Assembly: GCA_028871055.1 (NCBI GenBank)
Contig: JAGWON010000002.1
Span: forward strand, 157,881 to 221,880
Reading direction: 5' to 3'
Length of the DNA stretch: 64,000 nt
DNA from: Alphaproteobacteria bacterium
GTDB lineage: Bacteria > Pseudomonadota > Alphaproteobacteria > ATCC43930 > CGMCC-115725
Shown here: piece after piece, positions 56,207-64,000 of the stretch
Position numbering within the stretch: position 1 is the stretch's first letter
Layout of the letters: each line of letters opens with the position of its first letter
Program-made: the position numbers and the translations under genes
The notes under the pieces: generated by a model
What the model saw: only the letters and a program-made list of their open reading frames with translations
What the model was told of the DNA's origin: nothing
The model's database searches: none

Positions 56207-57372
56207 CGCGCGCCGGTGCGGTTTCGCGCCTTCGTCTTGACGGATGGCGCCAGCCGCTCGATCGCAGCAGCGGCGGCCGCGGCGCCATCGACGTCGGCGA
56301 GCAACGGCGCCAGCCGCTTCGCCGCGTCGCGGCAGGCGGGATTTTCCAGCACGGCACGGGCGGCGGTGGCGATCTCGTCGGCGGCGGGATCTTTGCCGAG
56401 CGCGCGCCCGGCGCCCCATTCCTGGACTGCGGCGCCGACGAACGGCTGGTCGTCGGCGAGCGCCGGCGTCAAGACCATCGGTAGGCCGTGGCGCAGCGCG
56501 CGCATCGCCGTGCCGTGGCCGCCATGGGTCACGACCAGCGCAGCGCGCGGCATGAGGGCGTCGTGCGAAGCATAGCGCAGGACGGCCGCGTTCGGCGGCG
56601 CGGTCAAATCGGCGGGATCGACGACGTCGCCGGTCGTCGCCACGACGTGCACCGGCAGCGTGCCGAGCGCATCGAGCGCCCGCTGCAGCATCGCGGGCGA
56701 GCGCTGCTCGAGCACGGTGCTGAAGCTCAGCAGCACGAGCGGCGCCGGATCGCTCTCCGGCCACGGAAGACGCGGCATCACGGCGCGGCTCTCCTCGAGC
56801 AGGACCGGCGCGCCGTGGCCCAGATTGGCGAGCGGCGTTTTTGCCGGTGGCGCATCCAGCTCGGCCAGCGTATTGGCGTGGACCAGATCGCGCGCGCCCC
56901 ACAGCTCCTCGATCGGTGGCAGCTTGGCGAAGCCGGATTGCGCGCGGCCGTCGCTTTGGCGCATGAGATTGCCCTTCCAGGCGTCGTACATACGGCGGAC
57001 GAAGGTGTGCACGACGACCGCCGTCGGCGCGTTGAATTGCGGTGCGGCGCCGAGCGCGGCGCCGAACATGGCGTCGATCGCCACCACGTCGGGCGCTTCC
57101 GCGCGGACGACCGAGACCAGCTCGTCGCCGACTGCGGGCGAGCCGAGATAGCCGAAGACGCGGGCGAGGGGATGCCATGCGAACCGGTCGATCAGCGCGT
57201 AGGCCTGGGTCAACTCGCGCGCGCCGAGGCCGGCGGCGCGCACGCGTCCGACCATCTCCGGCCGGCCGGCGAAGACGACGCTGTGACCGCGATCGCGCAG
57301 CGCCCGGCCGATGCCCAGGCTCGGCGGCAGATTGCCGCCGCCGTCCCAGCATGCCCATAGGATTTTGCTCAC
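56203..57372 (-). CDS. GT1-family (MGT/UDP-glucosyltransferase-like) glycosyltransferase
   Basis: A 389-residue GT-B fold enzyme. The N-terminal lobe starts ILWACWDGGGNLPPSLGIGRALRDRGHSVVF; the donor-binding signature is VVTHGGHGTAMRALRHGLPMVLTPALADDQPFVG. It resembles enzymes that glycosylate macrolides, sterols or other small molecules. It begins 10 bp after the stop of the TetR gene on the same strand and so is probably part of the TetR operon. Confidence 0.85.
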   Translation of the reverse strand: MSKILWACWDGGGNLPPSLGIGRALRDRGHSVVFAGRPEMVGRVRAAGLGARELTQAYALIDRFAWHPLARVFGYLGSPAVGDELVSVVRAEAPDVVAIDAMFGAALGAAPQFNAPTAVVVHTFVRRMYDAWKGNLMRQSDGRAQSGFAKLPPIEELWGARDLVHANTLAELDAPPAKTPLANLGHGAPVLLEESRAVMPRLPWPESDPAPLVLLSFSTVLEQRSPAMLQRALDALGTLPVHVVATTGDVVDPADLTAPPNAAVLRYASHDALMPRAALVVTHGGHGTAMRALRHGLPMVLTPALADDQPFVGAAVQEWGAGRALGKDPAADEIATAARAVLENPACRDAAKRLAPLLADVDGAAAAAAAIERLAPSVKTKARNRTGAR

Positions 57373-57381
57373 GGTTTCCCC

Positions 57382-58005
57382 TCAGGTGAGTGCGGAAATC
57401 ATCTGCGTGATCACGCGCTCGATGTCGCGGCGGTCGAGCTTGAGATCGCGCCGCAGCAGCTTCCAGGCATAGACGTCGGTCGCGACGATCAGCGCATGCC
57501 GCAGATCCTGCCGGGCGCGGCCGGTCCGCGCGCGCAATTGCGGCGCGAAAACCGTCTCGACCCATTGGCGATGTGCCTGCCGGCCGAGCTCGACCTTCGG
57601 CGCCAGGGTCGGATTGCGCAGCTCGTCGGCGAGATATTGGATCACCTGGTCTCCGATCGTCTCGTAGTCATCGTAGAGTGCCGCCACCGCCGCCGGCACG
57701 TCGCCGGGCGGCGAGTCACGCCGCTGCCGGTTCGCGGCGCCGTCCATCATCAGGAGATAGAGCGCGTCCTTGCTGCCGTAGATGCGCAGGACGGTCTGCA
57801 CCGTCACGCCGGCGCGGCGAGCCACTTCGTCGAGCGTGAAATCGAACAACCGGTCGGCATGGAGCGCGACGGCGGCGTCGCGGATGCGCGCCTTGGTCGC
57901 CGCCGCCCGGGCGGACCGTAGGGCCATCGAGTAGCGGCGTTTGCCTTTGCGTATGCCGGCAATAGGCGCAGCCGACGATACGCCGGTCAACGATGCTAAC
58001 GTCAT
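57382..58005 (-). CDS. TetR-family transcriptional regulator
   Basis: A 207-residue protein with a TetR N-terminal DNA-binding domain (ATKARIRDAAVALHADRLFDFTLDEVARRAGVTVQTVLRIYGSKDALYLLMM, about residues 38-90) and a helical ligand domain. The ATG at 58005 lies 5 bp after the upstream fusion-gene stop; an in-frame ATG at about 57928 (ALRSARAAA) is also possible. It probably controls its own operon through the palindrome at 59370-59389. Confidence 0.85.
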   Translation of the reverse strand: MTLASLTGVSSAAPIAGIRKGKRRYSMALRSARAAATKARIRDAAVALHADRLFDFTLDEVARRAGVTVQTVLRIYGSKDALYLLMMDGAANRQRRDSPPGDVPAAVAALYDDYETIGDQVIQYLADELRNPTLAPKVELGRQAHRQWVETVFAPQLRARTGRARQDLRHALIVATDVYAWKLLRRDLKLDRRDIERVITQMISALT

Positions 58006-58010
58006 TGCGC

Positions 58011-59336
58011 TCACTTCGCCGGCGGCTCGCCCGGCTGCGGCAGCGTATTGTAGACGTCGGCCGGCTGGACCGACATGACGAACACGGTCACCTTTTCGTT
58101 CGGGCCAAACGGGCCGGCGACCTTGTGCTGCACCGGCGGCAGACTCTTGAGATAGGCGGCAATCGCGAGCGCGTCCGCGCGCGTCAGATGCGCGAACTCT
58201 TCCCACGGCATGACCGGCGCCAGCATGCGGCCGTCGGGCCGCTTGCCGGTGGTCAGCGCGGTGACGATCTGCTGCTTGGTCCATGTGCCGAGGCCGGTTT
58301 CCTTGTCCGGTGTCAGGTTGGCGCCGACGAAGACGCCCATGCCGGGGATGGCGAAGCCGACATCGGAGCCGCCGAGAGTGCGCTTCATGTCGGGCTTGCC
58401 GAAAAAGCTGCCGGGCGTGTGGCAGTCGTTGCAGCCGCCGAGGGTGACGAGATACTTGCCGCGCGCGACCTGGCGATCGGCGGCATGCGCAGTTGGTGTC
58501 AGTGCGCCGGCGAGCAGTAGCCCGGCCAGCATCAGCTTCGCCAGCAGGCAGCGGAACGTCGCCTGGATGCGATAGCTGCCGTCGGCTTGGCGGAACGGCG
58601 CGATCGCCTTGGCGTGCGCCTCGGTCACGACCGTGCGGCTGGAATGCTCGATTGCGCGCGTGGCGACGCCTGATGAATTGAGCCCGCGCAGGGCGGTCGC
58701 CTGGTCGGGGTAGAAGAACGGTGTGTCGACGTCGAATATCTCGACCGGCTTGAGCTTGGCGTCGGCGGCGAACCGCCGCAGCGCCGCCTGCTGCGACAGC
58801 GCGAAGGGTCCCGGCGCGCCGGGCGGCGGCGGGGGCATGAGGGGACGCAACGCACCGACGACCGATGCGGCTTCCATGCCCTCGGGCTCGCCCCAGGTGA
58901 CGATCGCGACCGTTCCGTCGGGTTTGGTGACGCGACGGGCCTCGCCCAAGGCGACCGCCTGGTTGCCGGCGAACTGGAACGAATTGAAGCCGGTGACGGC
59001 ATCGAACGCACGCTCGGGATAGGGTAGGGCCTCGAGATCGCCGCGCTGGAAATCGCCCTGCGGCACGCGTTCGCGGGCGATCGCGAGCAGCGCTTCTGCC
59101 GCGTCGATGCCCGACACCGCCGCGCCACGCGAAGCGGCGATTTGCGCCGCCAGGCCCGAGCCGCAGCCGGCGTCGAGATAGCGCGTTCCGCGGCCGACAC
59201 GCATGCGTTCGAGCACCGTCTCGTAGAGCTTGCGGACGACGCCTTCCTGGATGTCGGCCCAGTCGCGTGCGCCGGCGCTCCACAGTTTGCCGTTGACGTC
59301 GGACGTCGTGGCTTTCGGTTGCACCACTGCTGTCAT
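58011..59336 (-). CDS. In-frame fusion of SAM methyltransferase and c-type cytochrome
   Basis: A 441-residue reading frame with two incompatible modules. Residues about 1-265 are a class I methyltransferase (TRYLDAGCGSG at 52-61, ending GSYRIQATFRCLLA). Residues about 267-286 look like a signal peptide (LMLAGLLLAGALTPTAHA), followed by a monoheme cytochrome c with CNDCH at 302-306 and Met-containing LAPVMPW. A cytochrome must be exported for heme attachment, while a methyltransferase acts in the cytosol. Either the fused protein is membrane-anchored at residue 270, or an internal start makes the cytochrome separately, or a deletion joined two genes. ATG 59336 follows GGGAGGATCC. Confidence 0.75.
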   Translation of the reverse strand: MTAVVQPKATTSDVNGKLWSAGARDWADIQEGVVRKLYETVLERMRVGRGTRYLDAGCGSGLAAQIAASRGAAVSGIDAAEALLAIARERVPQGDFQRGDLEALPYPERAFDAVTGFNSFQFAGNQAVALGEARRVTKPDGTVAIVTWGEPEGMEAASVVGALRPLMPPPPPGAPGPFALSQQAALRRFAADAKLKPVEIFDVDTPFFYPDQATALRGLNSSGVATRAIEHSSRTVVTEAHAKAIAPFRQADGSYRIQATFRCLLAKLMLAGLLLAGALTPTAHAADRQVARGKYLVTLGGCNDCHTPGSFFGKPDMKRTLGGSDVGFAIPGMGVFVGANLTPDKETGLGTWTKQQIVTALTTGKRPDGRMLAPVMPWEEFAHLTRADALAIAAYLKSLPPVQHKVAGPFGPNEKVTVFVMSVQPADVYNTLPQPGEPPAK

Positions 59337-59369
59337 GGATCCTCCCATAATTCGAATTAGCAAGACAAA

Positions 59370-59389
59370 CACGAATCCATAATCGTGTC
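59370..59389 (-). promoter_or_regulatory. Probable TetR operator upstream of the fusion operon
   Basis: ACACGA-ATCCATAA-TCGTGT is a perfect inverted repeat (6-bp arms, 8-bp spacer) 34 bp before the fusion gene start. On the minus strand TTGACA immediately precedes it. Size suits a TetR dimer. Confidence 0.5.
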
Positions 59390-59442
59390 AATATGATTAA
59401 TATGAATATGGACCGGCACCGAATGGCCGGCACGAAGTCGTG

Positions 59443-59470
59443 TTGACATAACACATCCGTTATATAACAT
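59443..59470 (+). promoter_or_regulatory. ArsR-gene promoter with palindrome over the -10
   Basis: A consensus TTGACA (59443-59448) is spaced 16 bp from TAACAT (59465-59470). The perfect palindrome GTTATATAAC (59459-59468) overlaps the -10, and a related GTTATATGA follows at 59475. Transcription would begin about 3 bp before the ATG at 59480. Confidence 0.6.
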
Positions 59471-59479
59471 ACTCGTTAT

Positions 59480-59809
59480 ATGATCGAGCTCGACGCCACC
59501 TTCGCCGCCTTGGCCGATCCGGTGCGCCGCGCGATCCTGGCGCGGCTGGCGCGCGGCGAGGCGACCGTCGGCGAGCTCGCCGAGCCCTTCGCCATCTCGC
59601 AGCCGGCGATCTCGCGGCACCTGCGCGTGCTCGAGGCGGCGTCGCTCATCCGCCGCGAACGGCAGGGCCAGCATCGCCGCTGCCGGCTCGACGCTCGCGG
59701 CCTCGCGCGCGCCACCGAATGGCTCGAATTCTACCGCCGGTTCTGGAGCGACAGCTTCGATCGCCTCGACCGCCACCTCAAACGCAAGAAGGGAGCCTCT
59801 CATGCCTGA
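59480..59809 (+). CDS. ArsR-family regulator
   Basis: A 109-residue winged-helix repressor: FAALADPVRRAILARLARGEATVGELAEPFAISQPAISRHLRVLEAASLIRRERQGQHR. No Cys metal ligands. This subtype typically sits next to, and controls, an AHSA1/SRPBCC gene, as here. There is no ribosome site, consistent with a leaderless message. Confidence 0.88.
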   Translation: MIELDATFAALADPVRRAILARLARGEATVGELAEPFAISQPAISRHLRVLEAASLIRRERQGQHRRCRLDARGLARATEWLEFYRRFWSDSFDRLDRHLKRKKGASHA

Positions 59810-60260
59810 CGCCATTGCCTCTACCGTGACTCTCGAACTGACGCATCGCTTCGACGGCTCGCCCGAGCGCGTATTCGATGCCTGGGTGACGAAGGACTGG
59901 TGCGAATGGCTGGGGCCCGCCACTGTCTCGAAGTGCGAGGTGGTGACCATGGACCCTCGCGTCGGCGGCCGCTATCACGTCCGCATGCATATGCCGGATC
60001 GCGTGCACGACGCCACCGGCGAGTACCGCGAGCTCGACCGGCCGCGGCGCTTGGTCATGACCTTCGACGGCAACAAGGCGCAATTCGGGGGGAATTTTTC
60101 GACCCTGCTCACCATCACCTTTCGGCCGGACGGCAAGGGTACGCTGATGACCTTGCGCCAGGAAGGACTGCAGCGCGGCGAAATGGCCGACGGCTTCAAC
60201 CAGGGCTGGGCCGGCGCCGGCAACTCGTTCGATCGCCTGGCGGCGCTGCTGGCGCGGTAG
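59802..60260 (+). CDS. SRPBCC (AHSA1-like) domain protein
   Basis: A 152-residue START-like ligand-binding protein: LTHRFDGSPERVFDAWVTKDWCEWLGP, EYRELDRPRRLVMTF and NQGWAGAGNSFDRLAALL. AHSA1-family proteins bind hydrophobic ligands. The 8-bp overlap with the ArsR gene indicates co-translation. Confidence 0.85.
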   Translation: MPDAIASTVTLELTHRFDGSPERVFDAWVTKDWCEWLGPATVSKCEVVTMDPRVGGRYHVRMHMPDRVHDATGEYRELDRPRRLVMTFDGNKAQFGGNFSTLLTITFRPDGKGTLMTLRQEGLQRGEMADGFNQGWAGAGNSFDRLAALLAR

Positions 60261-60261
60261 G

Positions 60262-60924
60262 CTACCGCTTCCGCGCGAGCGTCACCCCATCGCCGAGATT
60301 GAGGAGGGAGAGGTCGACGCGCGCGTCCTTGTGCAGCTCGGCGTTGAGCGCCTTGAGCGCGAGCGTGTCGGCATCGCGCTTGCGGCCGTCGGCGACGGCG
60401 CCGCCCCATAGCATGTTGTCGAAGACGATGAGTCCGCCCTGGCGCACGAGCGCGAGCGAGCGCTCGTAATAGGCGTCGTAGTTCGCCTTGTCGGCGTCGA
60501 TGAAGACGTAGTCGAAAGTACCGGCACCGCCCGAAGCCAGCAGGGACTTGAGCGTGTCGAGCGCCGGTGCCAGCCGGAGCTCGATCTTCTGGTCGACGCC
60601 GGCCTCGCGCCAATAGCGCCGCGCGATCGCGGTGGTCTTCTCGTCGACGTCGCAACAGATCAGCGTACCGTCGGCGGGCAGCACCGCGGCCACCCACAGC
60701 GCGCTGTAGCCGGTGAAGGTGCCGATCTCGAGGCAGCGCCGCGCGCCGATGAGCGTGATGAGGAAGGCCAGGAACTGCCCCTGCAGCGGCGGAATCTGCA
60801 TGCCGGCTCTGGGCATCTTGGCGGTTTCCGCGCGCAGTCGCGCCATCAGCCCGGTTTCGCGCAAAGACACCGAGAGCATGTAATCGTAGAGCTTGGGCGT
60901 GAGGTCGAGCAGGCGGACGGTCAT
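60262..60924 (-). CDS. Class I O-methyltransferase (caffeoyl-CoA OMT-like)
   Basis: A 220-residue SAM-dependent O-methyltransferase: SAM motif CLEIGTFTGYSALWVA, metal-site Asp in FDYVFIDADKANYDAYYE, and IVFDNMLWGG. Relatives methylate catechols or caffeoyl-CoA with Mg2+ or Ca2+. Convergent with the SRPBCC gene one base away. Confidence 0.87.
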   Translation of the reverse strand: MTVRLLDLTPKLYDYMLSVSLRETGLMARLRAETAKMPRAGMQIPPLQGQFLAFLITLIGARRCLEIGTFTGYSALWVAAVLPADGTLICCDVDEKTTAIARRYWREAGVDQKIELRLAPALDTLKSLLASGGAGTFDYVFIDADKANYDAYYERSLALVRQGGLIVFDNMLWGGAVADGRKRDADTLALKALNAELHKDARVDLSLLNLGDGVTLARKR

Positions 60925-60952
60925 GCGAAGCCTCGTTTATCGGCACTAAAGC

Positions 60953-61056
60953 CTCGGTTTGGCCTTCCTTCGAGACGCCCCGCGTCCTCATGCTGAGGAG
61001 CGTAGCGTCTCGAAGCATCGAGGGCGCGGGGCTCCTCAGGATGAGGCCAAACCGAG
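60953..61056. repeat. 104-bp palindromic element with perfect 13-bp ends
   Basis: CTCGGTTTGGCCT at 60953-60965 is perfectly inverted at 61044-61056. Inside, TTCGAGACGC...GCGTCTCGAA and CCTCATGCTGAGG-type arms pair. Its wording (TCGAGACGCC, CTCAGGATGAGG) resembles a repeat common in Rhizobiales and relatives. It lies between the methyltransferase gene and tRNA-Pro. Confidence 0.65.
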
Positions 61057-61119
61057 ACGCCACGTTTTCGGCGCTGTCCTTGCGCTTTTGCGCCGAAGCG
61101 TATAGCAAATTCCGGCCTT

Positions 61120-61196
61120 CGGGGCGTAGCTCAGCCTGGTAGAGCACCTGCTTTGGGAGCAGGGGGTCGCAAGTTCGAATCTTGTCGCCCCGACCA
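61120..61196 (+). tRNA. tRNA-Pro (anticodon TGG)
   Basis: A 77-nt cloverleaf with acceptor stem CGGGGCG/CGCCCCG, D-arm GCTCAGCCTGGTAGAGC, anticodon loop CTTTGGGAG giving TGG, T-arm GTTCGAATC, and encoded CCA. Confidence 0.95.
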
Positions 61197-61211
61197 TTGA
61201 GAGAGGTTTCG

Positions 61212-61508
61212 ATGCCGCACGCGCGGATTTATCGCCCGAGCAAGCCGGCCACCCAGTCCGGCCGCGCGCCGACCAAGACGTGGCTGTTGAGCTACGAGGT
61301 CGAGACGCCGCGCGTGCCCGATCCGCTGATGGGCTGGACCAGCGCCGCCGACACGCTCAACGAGGTCAATCTGCGCTTCGACACGCTCGACGAGGCGATC
61401 GCTTTCGCCAAGAAGAACGGCTTGGACTATTCGGTGATCGAGCCGCACGACTTCAGGTTCAGACCCAAGAGCTACGCCGACAATTTCCGCTGGCAGCGCC
61501 CAAGCTGA
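61212..61508 (+). CDS. NDUFS4-like accessory subunit of complex I
   Basis: A 98-residue protein of the ETC_C1 NDUFA4/NDUFS4 family: ARIYRPSKPATQSGRAPTKTWLLSYE, PLMGWTSAADTLNEVNLRFDTLDEAIAFAKKNGLDYSV and PKSYADNFRW. This accessory subunit is a marker of Alphaproteobacteria and mitochondria and supports NADH:ubiquinone oxidoreductase assembly. GAGAGG precedes ATG 61212. Lies between two tRNA genes. Confidence 0.93.
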   Translation: MPHARIYRPSKPATQSGRAPTKTWLLSYEVETPRVPDPLMGWTSAADTLNEVNLRFDTLDEAIAFAKKNGLDYSVIEPHDFRFRPKSYADNFRWQRPS

Positions 61509-61529
61509 CGGCGGAAGATCGCTTGCTGC

Positions 61530-61606
61530 GCGCCCATAGCTCAGAGGATTAGAGCAGCCGCCTTCTAAGCGGCAGGTCGTTGGTTCGAGTCCAACTGGGC
61601 GCGCCA
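61530..61606 (+). tRNA. tRNA-Arg (anticodon TCT)
   Basis: A 77-nt cloverleaf with acceptor GCGCCCA/TGGGCGC, D-arm GCTCAGAGGATTAGAGC, anticodon loop CTTCTAA giving TCT, T-arm GTTCGAGTC and encoded CCA. Confidence 0.95.
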
Positions 61607-61671
61607 TCCTATGCCAAGGCTTCGGTTGGCGGCCCTGATTTTCCAGCAGGTCAGACGAAAGGAATCGGCAG

Positions 61672-62361
61672 ATGGCAAGAATTCAGCGTAGGTCGATGTT
61701 TGTCGCCATCGTGGTTGCCGCCCTTGCGGCGCCGCCGCGGGTACAGGCGAAAACGGCGGCCTGGCCCGACGACTTCCTGACGAGGGTCGAGGCGCAGGCA
61801 CTGGTGCAGACGCTCAACGGCGAATTTCTCGCGACCCGAAGCGCTACGCTCACTCTGGAGAAGTGGTGCGGCGAGCATCACCTTTCGGGCAATGCGGCGG
61901 CGACGATCAAGGCCCATCTGATCCGTGGCGCGGTCAAGCCGGCGACTGCGGAGCAGCGGCAGCGGCTAAAGGTCGGGCCCGACGAGAAGATCAACTATCG
62001 TCGCGTGCAGCTCGTCTGCGGCGCGCGCGTCCTGTCGGAGGCGGACAACTGGTATGTGCCGTCACGGCTGACACCGGAAATGAACCGGCTGCTGGAGACC
62101 ACCGACACGCCATTCGGCAAAGCCGTGCACGACCTGCATTTCTATCGCCAGACCGTCGCGGCGAAAGTCCTGTGGTGGCCCCTGGCGGAGGATTGGGAGA
62201 CGAAGCCGGTTCCTGCCGCCGGCAAAGGCGACGCCCTGGCAATCCCCCGCGCCTTGTTCGAGCACCATGCCTTGCTCTTCACCAAGGACGGCGTGCCGTT
62301 CTCCGAAGTGCGGGAGACCTATCAGAGGGCGCTGTTGGACTTTCCGCTGCCCCATCGGTAG
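61672..62361 (+). CDS. Secreted protein of unknown function, possibly chorismate lyase-like fold
   Basis: A 229-residue protein with an N-terminal signal sequence (MARIQRRSMFVAIVVAALAAPPRVQA). The body has two cysteines (KWCGEHH, QLVCGARVL) and the segment WYVPSRLTPEMNRLLETTDTPFGKAV..LHFYRQTV, which weakly recalls the UbiC/chorismate lyase-type fold. AAAGGAA precedes the ATG. Function not assigned. Confidence 0.7.
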   Translation: MARIQRRSMFVAIVVAALAAPPRVQAKTAAWPDDFLTRVEAQALVQTLNGEFLATRSATLTLEKWCGEHHLSGNAAATIKAHLIRGAVKPATAEQRQRLKVGPDEKINYRRVQLVCGARVLSEADNWYVPSRLTPEMNRLLETTDTPFGKAVHDLHFYRQTVAAKVLWWPLAEDWETKPVPAAGKGDALAIPRALFEHHALLFTKDGVPFSEVRETYQRALLDFPLPHR

Positions 62362-62367
62362 CGGCAA

Positions 62368-63060
62368 TCAGAGCGATGCGCCGCCGCAGATGGCGATGAC
62401 CTGACCGGTGATCGCCCGCGCCTCGTGCGATAGCAGAAACGCGACCAACGCGGCAACCTCCTGGGGCGCAATGAAACGGCCGAGCGGCGGCAACTTCGGC
62501 GGCGTTGTCTCGCGCTTGGGATCGCGCAGCATTACCGTCTCCGTCGCGGCCGGCGCCACCACGTTGACGGTGACGCCGCGCGCGATGAGTTCCGCCGCCC
62601 AGCTGCGGGCGAGACCGACCAGCGCAGCCTTGGTCGCGGCATATTGACCGCGGCTGGCTGCACCCTGCCACGCGCGGCTGCCGAGCAGGATGATGCTCGA
62701 GCCGGACGGTAGCTTGGGTGATAGCACGTCGGCAATCGCGGTCGCGGCGTCGACGTGCAGACGCCACATCAACGCACCGTCGCCGTCGTCGAGCGCGCCG
62801 AGCGCGCCGACGCGCAGCAATCCGGCGGCATGCACGAAGGCACTCGGCTGCGCGACTGCGCCGGCTACCGCACGCGCCGCCGCAAGATCGAGCAGATCAA
62901 CCATCTTGGCCGTGAAGCCCGCATGCTCGATCGTTGCGGTGGCTTTATCCAATCCGGTAACGCGCCAGCCGTCGGCGAGCAGGCGCTCGGCTATGGCGCG
63001 GCCGATCCCCGAGCTCGTGCCGGTGACAAGCGCGTGGCTGGCCTCATGCCGCGGCGGCAT
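62368..63060 (-). CDS. Short-chain dehydrogenase/reductase
   Basis: A 230-residue classical SDR: TGTSSGIGRAIAE, HAAGLLRVG in place of NNAG, catalytic Ser in LLGSRAWQG and YAATKAAL, and the usual closing TGQVIAICGGASL. The start overlaps the stop of the upstream enolase-superfamily gene by 17 bp, so it probably acts in the same sugar-acid pathway. Confidence 0.86.
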   Translation of the reverse strand: MPPRHEASHALVTGTSSGIGRAIAERLLADGWRVTGLDKATATIEHAGFTAKMVDLLDLAAARAVAGAVAQPSAFVHAAGLLRVGALGALDDGDGALMWRLHVDAATAIADVLSPKLPSGSSIILLGSRAWQGAASRGQYAATKAALVGLARSWAAELIARGVTVNVVAPAATETVMLRDPKRETTPPKLPPLGRFIAPQEVAALVAFLLSHEARAITGQVIAICGGASL

Positions 63061-64000
63061 GATCGATGAGCGGTTTCATTACGGCATAGAGCGCGCGCTT
63101 CGCTTCGAAGCCGATGCCCGGAATCTCGGGCAGGCGCACGCAGCTGTCGACGACCGGGCAGTCGTCGGCGAAGCCGCCGAATGGCGCGAAGACGTCGGGG
63201 TAGGACTCGTTGCCACCGAGGCCGAGGCCTACGGCGATGTTGAGCGCGAATTGATGGCCGCCGTGCGGCACGCAGCGCCGGCGCGACCACCCATGCGCCG
63301 CGAGCGCGTCGAGCGTGCGCAGATACTCGACCAAGCCATAGGAGAGCGCCGGGTCGAATTGCAGGATGTCGCGGTCGGGACGCAAGCCGCCATGGCGGAT
63401 CAGATTGCGCGCATCCTGCATCGAAAAAAGATTCTCGCCGGTCGCGATCGGCCTGGCATAGCGTGTCGCCAGCGCGGCGTGCAGGAGGTAGTCGAGCGGA
63501 TCGACCGGCTCCTCGTACCAGCGCAGGCCATAAGGCGCCAGCGCATCGGCATAGGCGAGCGCCGTATCGAGATCGAAGCGGCCGTTGACATCGACACAGA
63601 GATGCTCGCCCGTGCCGACGATGTCGAGCACGGTCTCGATGCGGTCGAGGTCGGTCTTGAGATCGGCGCCGCCGATCTTCATCTTGACCGTGGAATAGCC
63701 GCGATCGAGATAGCTCCGCATCTCGTTCTGGAGCCGCTTCAGATCCTCACCGGGATAGTAGTAGCCGCCGGCCGCATAGACCCAAGCGGTTTCGTCGGCG
63801 ATGCCGCCGTTGAAGCGATCGGCGAGCAGCCGCCACAGCGGCACGCCCTCTGCCTTGGCGGCAGCGTCCCACAGCGCCATGTCGAGTACGCCGACCGCGA
63901 CCGAGCGCTCGCCGTGGCCACCCGGCTTCTCATTGCGCATCATCACCGTCCAGGCTTTGACCGGATCGATCAGGCCGCGCGCGTCCTGCATGTCCTCTGG
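63044..64000 (-). CDS. D-tartrate dehydratase-like enolase-superfamily protein, C-terminal part
   Basis: The gene continues past the right edge; the visible 318 residues cover the barrel domain. Catalytic features of the mandelate racemase group: TVKMKIGG (KxK), DVNGRFD (metal Asp), WYEEPVDP and ATGENLFS (metal Glu), and VPHGGHQ (His base). QDARNLIRHGGLRPDRDILQFD and GGNESYPDVFAPFGGFADD resemble, from memory, Bradyrhizobium D-tartrate dehydratase. It would dehydrate D-tartrate to oxaloacetate. Other acid-sugar dehydratases remain possible. Confidence 0.8.
   Translation of the reverse strand, partial: PEDMQDARGLIDPVKAWTVMMRNEKPGGHGERSVAVGVLDMALWDAAAKAEGVPLWRLLADRFNGGIADETAWVYAAGGYYYPGEDLKRLQNEMRSYLDRGYSTVKMKIGGADLKTDLDRIETVLDIVGTGEHLCVDVNGRFDLDTALAYADALAPYGLRWYEEPVDPLDYLLHAALATRYARPIATGENLFSMQDARNLIRHGGLRPDRDILQFDPALSYGLVEYLRTLDALAAHGWSRRRCVPHGGHQFALNIAVGLGLGGNESYPDVFAPFGGFADDCPVVDSCVRLPEIPGIGFEAKRALYAVMKPLIDHAAAA

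Noticed and set aside
61120..61606. tRNA genes as integration sites of a genomic island
   Set aside because: No integrase or repeated tRNA 3' fragment is visible nearby.

Overview
The window is GC-rich (clearly above 60% in most genes) and looks like an alphaproteobacterial chromosome. The backbone order cckA, recA, alaS, icd is typical of that class, and the CckA fragment, the eukaryote-like NADP isocitrate dehydrogenase, DUF1491, a PAS_5 protein, an NDUFS4-like complex I subunit and two Tat/TRAP systems fit it. I cannot fix the order or genus.

1-12.4 kb: conserved backbone interrupted by lower-GC accessory DNA. Between cckA and recA lie a frameshifted secreted-protein gene, an IS1595-type transposase with a substituted catalytic residue and a convergent trypsin-like protease. 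Between recA and alaS lie a compact BglII/BstYI-like restriction-modification pair, a tandemly duplicated zinc-ribbon protein, a MarR-GNAT fusion with its own palindrome, and an F420/NADP-type oxidoreductase.

12.4-25.3 kb: ordinary accessory metabolism. It holds icd with a coupled FkbM methyltransferase, LOG, VOC/DUF1491, two divergent BioF2-type acyltransferases, an amine oxidase, an inositol-phosphatase/SDR pair, PAS_5, a CbpA/CbpM chaperone pair, and a membrane protein plus GST pair.

25.4-33.4 kb: two TRAP transporter sets. The convergent dctP and dctQM are separated by an AT-rich island carrying one multi-domain membrane/GNAT gene, bracketed by inverted copies of a roughly 50-bp hairpin element. 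A second dctQM has no binding protein beside it.

33.5-54.3 kb: a molybdenum-hydroxylase programme. A tightly overlapping maturation operon (coxD, coxE, two XdhC-type genes, a molybdopterin-binding/MocA-like fusion) and a coxG-coxS-coxL-coxM enzyme operon flank a Kef-type antiporter and a six-gene hydrogenase-4/complex I-like membrane module. CoxL carries the form II signature AYRGAGR. The hydrogenase-like large subunit lacks the NiFe cysteines, so the complex is probably of the energy-converting hydrogenase-related (Ehr) type. A small accessory patch with an XRE regulator, an ORF run into by a HigBA toxin-antitoxin pair, and a membrane protein sits between them.

54.4-64 kb: an antiporter/DUF192 pair, a glycosyltransferase, a TetR-controlled operon encoding an unusual in-frame methyltransferase-cytochrome c fusion, a divergent ArsR-SRPBCC pair, an O-methyltransferase, tRNA-Pro(TGG), tRNA-Arg(TCT), and at the end an SDR with a D-tartrate dehydratase-like enolase-superfamily gene that runs off the window. 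Several distinct palindromic intergenic repeats are scattered through the window.
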